Assembly (NCBI GenBank): GCA_014898415.1
Contig: RCTD01000010.1
Coordinates: 1,364,001 to 1,428,000, forward strand
Length of the DNA stretch: 64,000 nucleotides
DNA from: Stromatinia cepivora
Lineage: Eukaryota; Ascomycota; Leotiomycetes; Helotiales; Sclerotiniaceae
Direction: 5' to 3'
Shown: positions 31,494-42,600 of the stretch, one piece after another
How the letters are laid out: every line of letters starts with the position of its first letter
Numbering within the stretch: position 1 is the first letter of the stretch
Made by a program: the position numbers and the translations under genes
Notes under the pieces: model-generated
Database searches by the model: none
What the model saw: the letters and a program-made list of their open reading frames with translations, nothing else
What the model was told of the DNA's origin: nothing

Positions 31494-32418
31494 TCACCAC
31501 AATGACCATCTCACGACGGCAATGGAGATAGAACGCGTAAACACGAAACTTAACATAAATTAGTGATTAAGTGCTAACTTAAAGTACCTGAAGTACTGAG
31601 TGAGGCTGGTCCTCATCAAATTTACACAATTTCTTTGAATTAAAACATTGAACCCCAAAATACACTTTTCCCCATCTTTCTTTGCGATGCCCGTGACTAA
31701 AACGTGAACAATAACTTGTAGAAATAAATGATAAACCTATTTTTATTAACTTTCATCCCTCAACAAAATACTGAACCAAGCAAAGCAAGCATTGTTTGCA
31801 TCAGTTTGACACAAAGTGAACTAAAGCATGTTCCAGTAAAATGCAGATAGGCCGCGGCGATTATTCTCACGACGGTACCATTTTCTTGTATTACGTCATA
31901 TCAGAAATATTACACTATGACTTACTTGTCTGCTCCAGTCACTAGTCATTAGTCATTGGTGGGAAACTGACTTGAATGGTGGCAGAGCGGATATATCACG
32001 TGACCACTACATTTCAAACACCGGGAAAACTAGCCAGTTCTGAAGCTAAGTTTTAGATCTTATATTAATGGCGTAGCATGTAGAAGTTCCTATACATAAA
32101 TTGTCATATACCGTTCGTAGCGGCGACTCGATAGATACGTCCACGGCTTTTGACTGTTGGAAGTCTGGAAATTTGAACGCAGATAAAGCTTCTGGCTAGT
32201 CCACAATCCCAAGCACGTATGCGTATAGTGTGCTCACTAAGTATTATCTACCAATCATGAATAAACTATCAGAGGCTTGAATTCTGAGTACTCACAGTCC
32301 CTGCACCGATCTATTCCGCGTTTCGATCTAAACTAAGAGGCTCGAACATATATAAATACGTCTTCGCTTTTCTCACCCAAATATGATTCCTTTTTCCTTC
32401 ATTCCGACAAAATATACA
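31494..32418. other. intergenic, no gene seen
   Basis: About 0.9 kb without a supported gene. TATA-like ATATATAAATA near 32348-32358 precedes the next gene by roughly 70-290 bp, depending on its start. Confidence 0.4.
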
Positions 32419-32968
32419 ATGCCCTCTTACACGATATCAAACCAGAAGTAGAAAAGCTGGTGCCGCGGTGCCATCAACTTCGCATAGCAACCAAGTCGCT
32501 CAAGCGACTTCAGTACACGCCCCTGCTTCCGTCACACAGCAGGTAAGTTATATTCTTCCTTGAGTCCACAAATCATGTTGGGAGTCATGTTTTTCTAAGC
32601 AATTGCTAATTTTCAAGTTGCAGGCAGTAGCCACAATGCCCACCTCCCAATGTAGCTATGTTCCCATTGATACCGTCTCCTTCTTCACACGCCGCAACCC
32701 CTCCTTACTTGGGGTTCGTTGCTACATCCTCAGAGCGGGAGAAGGACTTGAGTACTACCTAAGTATGAGTTTGAAGGAAATCGACAGGAAGAGGTGCAAG
32801 AAGAAGGGTATGGAATACATGGGTATCATTCTCCATACCGGAGAAGAATGCACTTGTGCGGACAAGGTGATGACCAAGCTAGTCTTACCTTCGGAGGAAG
32901 AGGCCCTAATTTATCGTGATTGGGATCCCCAGGCGAAGTGTTTCGTTGAGGGAAAGTTAGGCTCCTGA
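32419..32968 (+). CDS. unrecognised small protein; start uncertain
   Basis: The secure part is 32636-32968: ATG, M-P-T-S-Q-C-S-Y, 110 aa, ending V-E-G-K-L-G-S. It contains a basic K-E-I-D-R-K-R-C-K-K-K segment, and six Cys overall including C-T-C. An intron at 32543-32623 (GTAAGT, TGCTAAT branch, GCAG) lies just upstream. The frame entering it is open for about 40 codons (T-R-Y-Q-T-R-S-R-K-A-G-A-A-V), so exon 1 may be coding. The only nearby ATGs (32383 and 32419) are in a different frame and stop at a TAG. Either exon 1 is untranslated leader, or one extra base in the CCC run at 32422-32424 breaks the true start. Function unknown. Confidence 0.5.
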
Positions 32969-34015
32969 CAGCTCCGATTCTGACTCGGCTGGGGGCCGGT
33001 GGAATAGCGGTGTGTTTTGTCATTGAAGGGCATTGGTATATACGTTCATGATATAACAAGGGATGGGATTGTCCTGAATAATGATGACTTCGATAACTTG
33101 ATGAGAAGGAATTAAATGTCGGAGTATATCCCTAATATAACGATTATCCACAAACATTATCTATCATGACATGTGATATCACTTTACTTACCGTACATAC
33201 CAGCGTAATTAACTTCAAAGTGTCTAAATATTTAGAGTAACGTGGTTTATCATCGAGTGGGCCATATCATCGAGTGGGCCACTTTTCCCTCAATTCATAT
33301 CTTCAAACCTATATTATTCAACCACAATTGATTTAATTGATTAAAACTATTAAGATTCTAATAATCTAGGATCTATTATATTATTTTGATAGGTTCTTGC
33401 ATTATAATCTGTTTTTCCATATTTATTACAATATCGATTAGAAGATACTTCTTTATTAGAATTCCTCTTTTTTTGATGTTTGTTGTATTGAATTTGAATA
33501 TCAACCTTTTATTGAGATAATATATCAAGAGCCTTTTGTTTGGTAAATATTCTTTCTTAATATAATTGGGTTTTTTTCGTATATCGATGTTTATTTAATA
33601 CTTCATTTGTTTTCCGAAGTATATAATTCTTTACATTCAAAAATATATTTTCATAAACTAATCTCTTTGTACCTTTAGTTAAAACTAATACAATCTCAAA
33701 TATAGATATTGAAGAGTTTGATTGATGACGGCTTATTCAAGATTTCACTAAAGTTGATTGAGAAAGAGTTTCAATTGGGTTGCAAGGGATTTGAAAGATT
33801 CATTAATTTAAATCGAAAGAAAGAGAAATAGATATACAAATTCGAATATTTAATTTCGAAAATACAGTTTCAGAATTAAATAGGATTAAACCTGTTCTTT
33901 GAAACCTTGATTTTATATTCTAAAAGATAATTGATTCTTTGTATACAATTTTAAAAATTATAAAGAATTCAATCTTCGAAATATAATTAATATATACCTT
34001 GATAAATCCATCAAT

Positions 34016-34231
34016 TTAATCACTATATAAATGTTTCAAATTACTAAAACAATTAACATCAAATAGCTGAATTAAATAACTTGAATACAATAATAAATAT
34101 AAACATATAATATCGTTTTCTTTGCAGTATACTTGAAAAGCTATTGATTCATAACTTTCATACCCATCTAGCACCAATATTCGATATTTGCCCTTTCTTT
34201 GATTCTTAGTATACTTATCGAAGTATTTCAA
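34016..34231 (-). pseudogene. DDE-domain fragment of the same Fot1-type transposase
   Basis: A 71-aa open frame with K-Y-R-I-L-V-L-D-G-Y-E-S-Y, then F-Q-V-Y-C-K-E-N-D-I-I-C-L and D-V-N-C-F-S-N-L-K. This matches the family pattern around the second catalytic Asp (L-V-x-D-G-H-x-S-H) and the P-x-S-S-H-x-x-Q-P-L-D-V block. His and Pro positions are replaced by Tyr and Leu/Ser, the changes expected from C-to-T mutation. Confidence 0.7.
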
Positions 34232-34675
34232 TTATTCTAAATCTGTCTCATTGTTTGTTCATCCATTAGATATAGATTTAATAGTTCATTCCACAGAAAG
34301 ATCGGTTTTGGTGTACCAATTAAAGAGATGAATCTGTTCCTGAACCACTAGAAATAGGGGAATAATTTCATTTTCCTTATTTTCGTATATTATTGCTATA
34401 ACCTATTTTCGATTACTTGGTTGTATTAATTTATTTCTGCTATATCTTTCGGTATTAGTAACAATTATTATTGCACTTATAATCCTCATTATAAAGCCTA
34501 TTTCGTTGAAATTGTAGAAATCGTTATCCAAAATGCTATATTTCGTTTGTATATTCGTAACTAATCGAAATTACTCTTCAATAAGCTTAAAATCTTTGTA
34601 AAGAGCTTTTTGAAAATTATAAATACAATTAAAATACATTTTTAATTCGATTCGATGCTTTACAAATCGATACAC

Positions 34676-34993
34676 TCAAAACTTCCCAATATACTTTGTA
34701 CCCCTCGATTCAAGAATATAATTCGCTATATCTTCCACATTCTTAAGTTTAAATGGAAAACCTTTCGAATCTATATCAAGAATATATTGAACAATCACTT
34801 CCTCTTCCAATTCTGTAATATTATGACGATTCGCTCGAGTTTCTGTACGAGGTGGTAAACTATCCATTCTGTATTGAAGAGTCGTACGAGGGATATTATA
34901 AAGCTTAGAAGCTTTTCGAATGCTTAGTTTTTTATTTTTATGAATAGCTTCGATAGCAAGAAAGATTCGAGCTTCTTGATTAGTTGATTCCAT
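34676..34993 (-). pseudogene. N-terminal helix-turn-helix part of a Fot1-type transposase
   Basis: Reading from ATG at 34993 gives 105 aa starting M-E-S-T-N-Q-E-A-R-I. It then shows the psq-type helix-turn-helix S-I-R-K-A-S-K-L-Y-N-I-P-R-T-T-L and the start of the CENP-B/Tc5-type DNA-binding domain (N-I-T-E-L-E-E-E-V-I-V-Q-Y-I-L). It stops after G-K-F, where family members continue into the rest of the DNA-binding domain. It is the best-preserved part of the relic and could still make a short DNA-binding peptide, though there is no evidence of expression. Confidence 0.7.
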
Positions 34994-35075
34994 AATAATT
35001 GATTGATAAATCGCGTGTAGAAGTTGAAGGTGTGAATTGAGGGAAAAGTGGCCCACTCGATGATAAACCACGTTA

Positions 35076-36130
35076 TTTGATCATGAATGATGACGTAAGA
35101 TGAAATTCCGCTACATCGGCTGACCGTGACATCAAGATAGGGTATGAGCCCTAAACTTGTGAACACTATTTTCTTAGCTCTAGACTATGGCGGATGGATA
35201 ATTTAGTCCGTGGGAAAGCTACATACTGTGAAAACAAAGGCAACTAGTTGTTAAGAGTCATAAAACTGGTTACAGCTAATGTTATCCTGCCGCCTGCCAG
35301 ATCCTCATTTACTAGACTACAACGTGTAGAGCCCATATCTGGAGAACCTGGAGAGCTATCTCGGCTTTGTTTGGAGCATCAATTGAGGAATTCCGAACTT
35401 CCATAATATGGTACAATGTTTGCGTGCATTCCTGTCTTATCTTAAATTCTGATTAGGATGGTGGAGCGAACTTTGAGAAAATGAAAAGTCGTAAACTTAT
35501 GAAAAAAAGGAGGTAAAAATAGGGGTAAATAAAAATCAAGATGCCACTTCCACAACCTCAGGCTCAGAAGTCAAATACAATTGAGTCCACCATGTTCAGA
35601 ATCCAATTCTCATAGAGATTGATGTTTGATTTTCGGGTTCGGAAATTAAAGTCATTCCCAGTAAAGCATCGCAGTCACAAGTTCAAGTAACGTGTTGAGA
35701 ACCTACCCGATTAGGATGTGATATGAAGATTGGACTGCGCACTAAAGCGTGTAATTTTGATAAAACCTTCCATGTGTCATACTTCCGATAGAACTGGATC
35801 CCCGATTGTTTACCAGCCTTTACTCTCCAAAGAATTGCATCTTGTTCAACCAAGCAGTCTGCTACCCATCCAATTGCAATACACACTAGCTTTTCAACTC
35901 GCTTCATGCCGCTAGAATTGCCTTCAATACGGATAATTATGTATCCGTCAATTTTTGTAAAGTCATATTGCACTTTCCCTTTAACTATTTCGAAGACTTC
36001 AGCAAGCTAATTCTTTCCAGCTAAAAATCGAATGCTCGGAACTTCTGAGAAAGTGCCAGCAGAATGTTTTCTATCTCTCTTCCTTTGTTGCAAGAAGCGG
36101 CCGGAATTCATCATCTCAAGATTTTGAATT
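35076..36130. other. spacer between two transposon relics
   Basis: About 1 kb with ordinary composition. Two overlapping ORFs around 35683-35973 on opposite strands have no recognisable domain. No gene supported. Confidence 0.35.
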
Positions 36131-36515
36131 GATTTGTTCCGGGCCATTACGCAAATCCGGCATTGCGAAATCAACGTAGTATATTTCGCAATGAATTAGT
36201 TCATTGGTGAATACTCTAGTTTATTCGTTAATAAGTTTAATATTTGTATGAGCTAGTTGATTTCGTAATATATTTATATATAAAAATAATGAAGTTATTT
36301 GCAAATGAGCTAACTTAATTGTAAATGCCTTAAGGATTTACAATATGTTATTTTATTATATTTTTTTTTATATTTCCAATTCTTTTTGTTTTTATATATA
36401 ATACTTTTTATTCAGTTCATTCTCAATTCATTCAATTTTTCAAAATATCAGCTAATATCATTCCTCAATTATCAATTTAGACTTTCAATTCTAATTTAGA
36501 ATCTTTTCTATATAA

Positions 36516-36665
36516 TGTCACGAGATACACGTGATCGCATCCGATCGGGTTAGTACAGTATTAAGCTCCGAGCCGATCATATATATAGCTTCGTAGTATA
36601 CTCTTTTTAATTTTGTAGCTTTTAATTCTAAGATTGATCTTTAAATGCTTATTGGGTTCGTTATA
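36516..36665 (+). repeat. 5' LTR (150 bp)
   Basis: It starts TGTCACGAGATACACG and ends GTTCGTTATA. Its first third is GC-richer and less mutated than the 3' LTR, while its last third carries more T. Confidence 0.85.
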
Positions 36666-38025
36666 TTATTAAAAGCTTTTCCAGATAAAAAATGGAATAA
36701 TATCTGTATATGCTTATATATATTCTACTTACTCTTATCTAAGCATATCATTCATACTCTTTCGTTTATATATAGATTTTCTTGATATTATTCAAAGATA
36801 TTATCTTTTTTTTATCTTTAATTTCTAAATTATAAATTACAATTCGATAAACCTCGCGATTATAGAATTTCGTAATGAAATGACTCATTAGCAAAATGAA
36901 ATCTCGTTTCTACACTCCTTGATTCTCGAACACATTTCTATTGTTCATATTTCTTCTTATTCGAAACCCTCTTTCTTTGATCCTGAAAAGTTCAATAGTA
37001 GTTTTCAAAAGTTCGATATTTGGTTTCCTTTGATTCGAGCGAAATTATAAGTAGATAGCATTACGATCAACAATTTTATAATTCAATTTTATTATATTTA
37101 TCTTAATCTTGAATCTTATATATAAATTATAATATTATTTCAATTTTCTTTTTTTGATCAAAACATTTCTTTAGATTATACAACGATCCTGGATCAATTT
37201 ATATATATTTACAACAATCCGAATAAAGTTCAAAAAACTAAAGATAAGTTATTCATTTTCAAATAAGGAATTGATTTTCTATATATCTATATTGCAAAAT
37301 TCGAAAGGATTCTTTATAAAGCCAAAAATCAGAATTGATTCGATTCGAATAAAATCTCAATTTTTTGTAATAAACTTAATATTATTCTTAGAAATCGTTT
37401 TTTTCAATAATTTTCTTTTCTTTGTTTTTATCCCGATTTTATTCAGGTTATACAATAACTAGCTACTTGTATAGCGAATGAATTCTCTGTATTATTCTAT
37501 TCTAATGAATCTAGAACCCTATATATATTACAAAATCTATTCCATTTTCGGAATTACGATTTAATGGATATTAGCAATCTTAATATTATTAATACTTTTA
37601 ATTCTTTTGATACCCAATTGAATAAATCTGATTATACCTTGATTCTATTTTGTATATAAGTACCCGAGTTTTCCCTTTTTAAAAGAACTCTTTTGTATAA
37701 ACAAAATAAATATATATAATATAGAAATAACTTTTATTAAATACAAATCTATCCGCTAAACCCGTATCAAAGAGTTCGAGATCGATAAAAACCTGTTCCG
37801 GTTATTACACTGACTATTGAGCCCGAAAACGACGATGATGAGGACCTAGGAGAGATGATCAATAACCGATATTTTGAAGATCGTTTGGAGAAAGCAAATA
37901 ATACGATGAATGTATATTCGTTGGCTATAATGCAATCTGTATATCAAGAATTTTTATCAAAAAAAGATTAGTAATCATTTTGTATTTAAATTATTCATTT
38001 AAAATGAATTCAAAATAAACTCTTT

Positions 38026-38040
38026 AAAAGGAAGGGATAA
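38026..38040 (+). promoter_or_regulatory. putative polypurine tract
   Basis: Purine-rich run next to the 3' LTR, where plus-strand DNA synthesis would be primed in an LTR retrotransposon. Confidence 0.5.
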
Positions 38041-38190
38041 TATTACAAAATATATATAATCATATTTAATCAGATTAATACAGTACTAAACTCCAAGCCG
38101 ATCATATATATAACTTTGTAACACACTCTCTTTAACTCTGTAGCTTTTAATTCTAAGATTGATCTCTAAACGCTCGTTGGGTTCGTCACA
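38041..38190 (+). repeat. 3' LTR (150 bp)
   Basis: It starts TATTACAAAATATA, the mutated form of the 5' LTR start, and ends GTTCGTCACA, the less mutated form. It is collinear with the 5' LTR without indels. Confidence 0.85.
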
Positions 38191-38948
38191 TATAATATCG
38201 ATTGAGGTATCTATATTATATAAATATAAAGTTAAATATTATATTAATCGATATAATTGTTTCAAAAGTAAGCAAAAATGTTCGATTTATTGTTATGTAG
38301 ATAATGATTTTGATTATAGATATTTTGTTAGTTTCGTATTATATATAAAAAAGGTAATATTATTGAAAGAAAGAAGTAATAGTGAGTTTGAAAATAGTAA
38401 TAATGAAATTGAAAATGGAGGTGATAATGAAATTGTAATCTTTTTTCTATTTCGAAAAAGTAAGTGGTAATGAATTGATATTTTAGAGGGTTTTTATTAG
38501 TATATATATTAATTTATTTTGTAATGATCTTAGGATATTAATTGTATTTGCTGTGTATAAACTTAGTTCATTTCGGAATGAATTAGTTCAATTGTAAATG
38601 CCTTCATTTTTTTCTATTTCGGCATCAATTAATTTATTTAGAAAACTAGTATATTACGGAATGAGCTAAGCCTATTTCGCAATGCCGGATTTGCGCAATG
38701 ACCCGGAACAGATTAGCACTAGTTTAAATTGTCAATTCAAAGTTCTGAAGCATTGTTTACTAAAACATTGATAAGATAGGCTATATTTTGATTACTGCTT
38801 TCATCACTTTCAGTTTTTATTTTTGTTGGTATTGAATTCCCCCTTGTGCATAGTTTACAGACTCCAATAACACAAACAAAGGCAAGTCTTATGCCTATTC
38901 AGAGGTAAATCAACTGATTTCGAGTTGATTGCCGCCTGAGAAAATGAA

Positions 38949-39455
38949 ATGATATACTTTATGAGTGCTTACATTCATAGTAATATCCGAGACGTAGAAT
39001 ATACCGTACCGTGCAGTGCTGCAGCCATCATATTCAAGGCCAATGACAAAATCATTGAAAGAGAAGTGGAAGAACTTCCGCGGGGCTCGTCGATCCATAT
39101 CCAACAGTCAACCGGGCGGTACTCGAGGCAATTAACTTAGCTCAGATAAAAATCACGGACCTGTGCAACAATCACCCCCGTCATGACGGGTATGACCGGC
39201 TCGAAGTTAGACTCCTTTTCCGACTCATTTTACGCGATTGGTTGCATAAATCATGGGGTTAATGTTTGGAAGCGTGATGACTGGGACAATCCGTACACTG
39301 GAAAGAAGAGCTGTAAGCTGCGGTCTTCTGAAGGACATCAAAAAGTAAGACACCAACCTACAGAGGAAGAATGTCACGGTTCATTACGATCGAATACCTT
39401 GGGAATTCAATGACCAAGCAATTGAAATGGTGAATGATTTCTTGGATGAGATGTG
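38949..39455 (+). pseudogene. broken RNase H-like domain gene
   Basis: Pieces in different frames resemble an RNase H fold in order: A-A-A-I-I-F-K-A-N-D-K-I-I-E-R-E-V-E-E-L, then N-R-A-V-L-E-A-I-N-L-A (position of the conserved Glu helix). Next come D-S-F-Y-A-I-G-C-I-N-H-G-V-N-V-W-K-R-D-D-W (position of the third catalytic Asp, where fungal proteins read T-D-S-x-Y-V/A-V/I) and V-H-Y-D-R-I-P-W-E-F-N-D-Q-A. The first and third pieces share a frame; the second and fourth need shifts, and stops follow. No start is visible because the upstream side meets transposon DNA at 38710. I infer a host-type RNase H protein gene or a retroelement fragment, now dead. Confidence 0.5.
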
Positions 39456-41331
39456 ATATGATGACGTATATTGGCATGACTCTTGTGCAGGCGTCAAAGG
39501 CAAAGGATTAGGATTCAGTGCCCCCCTAGTGAATCTCCCGGTCCACAAAAGTTCAGGGTAGGAATTAAGCTGCAGGAAAATTTCTTGAGGCTCAAATATT
39601 AACTTTGCAACATTTATCTGGATAAAAGAAGACATGAATCCCCGATCTAGGATTCAGTTCCTCTCCCAGTATTGCATTGGCACAGCTTCTCGGTCTGAGA
39701 TCGATGTCGGCATCGTTAGGGGCCTCGCTAAAGGAATACGGCGGAATGATATGGCAAATTGACGGATCAACTATTAGGTCTTGGGCTTCTAAAGAGAGGA
39801 ATTGCATGTATTTTTGAGTTTGACTTGAGCTCTCGAATTGCCAGCATATGTGCGACTATTACCCAGTCCTCGTAAATGCGTACCAGAAAATTAACCGAAA
39901 TCCATCCAACATTTTATTTTTCTCAGCTCGTCCACCATGAATCTAAGAGATCTTTGATTGCCGTACTTAAATTCGTTCACTCTGCTGCTAAGGGTTCATA
40001 ATACGAGCAAGCAAGGTATATGAACTTCATATACCTTCCTTTATTTTCATAATGTAGCCCCACCGCTTTAGAGATATTGATATACAGACTATGATTACTC
40101 CCCCTTTTCAATTTTTCCCAAGTTCATGTTGTAGAGGGAAAATAGTCGGGGATCTATTATTGTTATGCTATATTCATAAACATAACACAATCTCCTCGTC
40201 AGTTTTGGGGGAGTATTAATCTTAGCAGTTGCAAGAGGTAGACTAAATTCAACTTCTTATTACTCCCGGAAGCCAATCTCGCAATTTCCTAAGGTTGAGT
40301 TTGGGACATATACATTTCGATAGAATATTGTCCGATATATTAAAATATTGAATAGATTTACTTTGTTAATTATGGTTTATTAAGTCCATGTTCCCGCTTA
40401 TACTATATGTATTATGTATTAAAATCCTTCCGAACACTCATTTGTAGCACTCTAAATCCAGTAATATATCAACAACCCTGCTCCCACAGGAATACCATTA
40501 CCTCTCAATCGCCTCATTCCACATATATAGTATAGAGCCCGAAATGTTTCTTCCCACAAGCACATAATTACATCATTACCTTAAGAAACAGGTAACACAG
40601 CGTATAAATAATCACAACAACTCTTGCCTTCCATACAGCAGTATTCAGAGAGTGGGTTACCTGCCTGTTACTCATTGAGCTCGATGGGTTAATAAATGGA
40701 AATGCGCTTAAATTCAACCTACCTACCTACTACATAATAGCAAAGCTATAGATAAAAGTAAGATTACAAGAACTACGTATTAATTCATTAATTCATACCA
40801 TACACCCAAGACGTAATCCTACATTTCTTGCTCCGATCAGAAGAACAAACGAAGTTTTAAAATACCACTAATTACAATCTATCTATCTAGCTATTAACCA
40901 AACAAACTTCCAGTTCCAACTTATAATCTTTCCATCCTCATCAACCACACATCTCAAATCTACTCTACTCTTACATATTACTCAGTGCACGTTATAACTC
41001 CAGTCCGCACACCGTATACATTCCAACAAGATGATGAAATTTAAAAAATCATATATGATTAAAAATTATATCGTGTTATTCTTTTATGTATTCTGGTGTT
41101 CCTAATGCAGTAACGAAAATCACCCTCGCGATCGTGGGAAATTCACTTGCCTGTACTTCGCCCGCGAAACACGTTGGGGCGAAAGGGAAAATCATCACTT
41201 ACCATTCTTTGTATATATCACAAACTTACCTGCGTCAAGCAGTAGCAGCAGCAGCAGCAAAAACCAAGAAGGAAAGGCAACATAAAACAAAGTAAAATAA
41301 AAACGGAAAAACTTACCTATCCACCAAACCC
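39456..41331. other. 1.9-kb gene-free stretch
   Basis: No gene supported. Features seen are a run of AGC triplets near 41240-41262 and AT-rich leader-like sequence. It should contain the 3' flank of the amidoligase-family gene. Confidence 0.4.
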
Positions 41332-42600
41332 TCAAAAACCCCCCGTCGCATCCAAATTATCAAAATCAAAAGACGAAAGATCCACCCCCAGCCCCACAGG
41401 AGACCCCTCATCCGAATTAGTATCAACCTCATCATCATTAGCGCCGCGCGCCTTCTCCTTCCCTCTAGCCTCCACCCACGCCTCATAAGCCATGCGCGCA
41501 TGAGCCCTCGCCAGCCGCGCATCCTCATGAATCCTCTCTTTGAATTTCTCCTTATCGGTCGCCACCATAGCTATGCCATAGTAATAAGCTTGAGCGGGAC
41601 AGCCGAGCCACATGAGCAGATCAACCGTACTGCATTCTTGATCGCCAAGACCGATGGGTTTTTCAACATCGTGTCTGAGTCGCGCGATGAGTTCGTCTTG
41701 GTTTTTGCTCAGACAGGCTTTTTCCGTTAGTTTGATGCAGAGGTGTGTGAAATGGAGGATGGCGTCTGCGTCTAGAGTTCCCTGATGAAGACGGAATTCG
41801 ATGGTACGTTTGGGATTTCCGTATGGAAGGGTTAAATTGCAAACGTTGAATCCAAGGCGGTCCGTCAAGTCTGACGTAAAGTCTATCATGAGTTGCCCAT
41901 AGTCTTCGGAAGAAAGAATGTGGTTGAGGAATTCGAGGCGTGTGATGTCCGGATTCGCCTGGCCGAAGTTGCTCCAGGGAAAAGGTCGGCACCATCTCTG
42001 CTGGGGTCCCTGCACACGTTCGGTAGGGAGAATTAGCCGTATTTGCCGTTCGTAGGTATACAAAATCGCGACGAGGTTGCGAAATACAAGAAATGTAAAT
42101 CCATCATACTCATTGCCAACGTGAACATGGAGGCCTGCACTGGCATTGACGCGGACTAGATAGTTGTTTCTTAACGTTTTTAGAACCACTCGAATAACTT
42201 CTCGGGAAGCCTCATCATAGTAATATGGCGGAGATGACATTTCCATGCCAAACTCCCTGTAATTTGGATGGATTCGCACATGGGCTGCGACGGACGCATC
42301 ATATTTAAGGAGCCAATTAGTATCAAGTTCTGCATCAGATGGCAGAACACCCGAAGCAGAACACCACATGATTGATGCTGGTACATCATTAGCCTTCAGC
42401 TTTTTCGAGATGTCTAAATTAGCATCGTCTATTGTCCCTAGTTTTTTCCCATCATACTCACGAGGATCCTGCGGGTCAGGAGAAGGATGGATGGGGTGAA
42501 CAGTAGCTAAGAGGTATTCGATCTCGACACCAAATGTGAGCCTAGTCTCGGACTTGACAGCTTCTTGTTTTGAGGCTTCTGGTCTTGGATTTATGTCCAT
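41332..42600 (-). CDS. putative amidoligase-family protein
   Basis: Single-exon ORF of 422 aa from ATG at 42600. Residues about 22-29 read T-F-G-V-E-I-E-Y, the N-terminal strand of the Amidoligase_2 family (COOH-NH2 ligase superfamily). Next come S-A-G-L-H-V-H-V-G (about 153-161) and R-T-I-E-F-R-L-H-Q-G-T-L-D (about 271-283), which hold the conserved His, Glu and Arg of the ATP-grasp-like active site. The C-terminal 60 residues are acidic and disordered. Family members are predicted to form amide bonds between small molecules or peptides and amines. Many fungi have several copies of unknown substrate. The protein is cytosolic by lack of signal. It appears intact and its key residues are present. 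Internal ORFs on other frames are shadows. Confidence 0.85.
   Translation of the reverse strand: MDINPRPEASKQEAVKSETRLTFGVEIEYLLATVHPIHPSPDPQDPREYDGKKLGTIDDANLDISKKLKANDVPASIMWCSASGVLPSDAELDTNWLLKYDASVAAHVRIHPNYREFGMEMSSPPYYYDEASREVIRVVLKTLRNNYLVRVNASAGLHVHVGNEYDGFTFLVFRNLVAILYTYERQIRLILPTERVQGPQQRWCRPFPWSNFGQANPDITRLEFLNHILSSEDYGQLMIDFTSDLTDRLGFNVCNLTLPYGNPKRTIEFRLHQGTLDADAILHFTHLCIKLTEKACLSKNQDELIARLRHDVEKPIGLGDQECSTVDLLMWLGCPAQAYYYGIAMVATDKEKFKERIHEDARLARAHARMAYEAWVEARGKEKARGANDDEVDTNSDEGSPVGLGVDLSSFDFDNLDATGGF

Larger units (their letters stand above)
33240..35073 (-). mobile_element. Fot1/pogo-family DNA transposon relic
   Basis: A 1,834-bp element with inverted ends reading ACGTGGTTTATCATCGAG and then TGGGCCACTTTTCCCTC, flanked by TA on both sides (33238-33239 and 35074-35075). 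The left end carries a duplicated ATCATCGAGTGGGCC block. The minus strand encodes an N-terminal helix-turn-helix ORF (34676-34993) and, downstream, a DDE-domain fragment (34016-34231). Between and after them stops and AT-rich changes interrupt the frame, consistent with RIP. Fungal Fot1/pogo elements move by a DDE transposase and insert at TA. Confidence 0.8.
36516..38190 (+). mobile_element. short RIP-mutated LTR retrotransposon, 5-bp duplication TATAA
   Basis: Two 150-bp direct LTRs (36516-36665 and 38041-38190) bound a 1,375-bp interior; the whole is 1,675 bp. TATAA precedes the first (36511-36515) and follows the second (38191-38195). LTR ends fit TG...CA (TGTCAC...GTCACA), altered in one copy each. 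I counted 33 differences over 150 bp, all transitions. A purine-rich stretch AAAAGGAAGGGATAA abuts the 3' LTR, as a polypurine tract would. The interior is too short for gag-pol. The only readable segment (near 37830-37970) gives E-N-D-D-D-E-D-L-G-E-M, of unknown nature. It was probably a deletion derivative or non-autonomous element. Confidence 0.85.
36135..38710. mobile_element. TIR element (about 0.9 kb) split by a nested LTR retrotransposon
   Basis: Inverted ends of 37 bp start TGTTCCGGG and continue CGCAAATCCGGCATTGCG. The two ends differ at two positions, both transitions. GATT lies directly outside both ends (36131-36134 and 38711-38714), a possible 4-bp target duplication. Without the inner retrotransposon (36516-38190 plus its TATAA duplication) the element would be about 0.9 kb and has no clear transposase. 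TGT ends with a 4-bp duplication are described for Ginger-type elements, but without a transposase the superfamily cannot be assigned. The interior is AT-rich. Confidence 0.7.
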
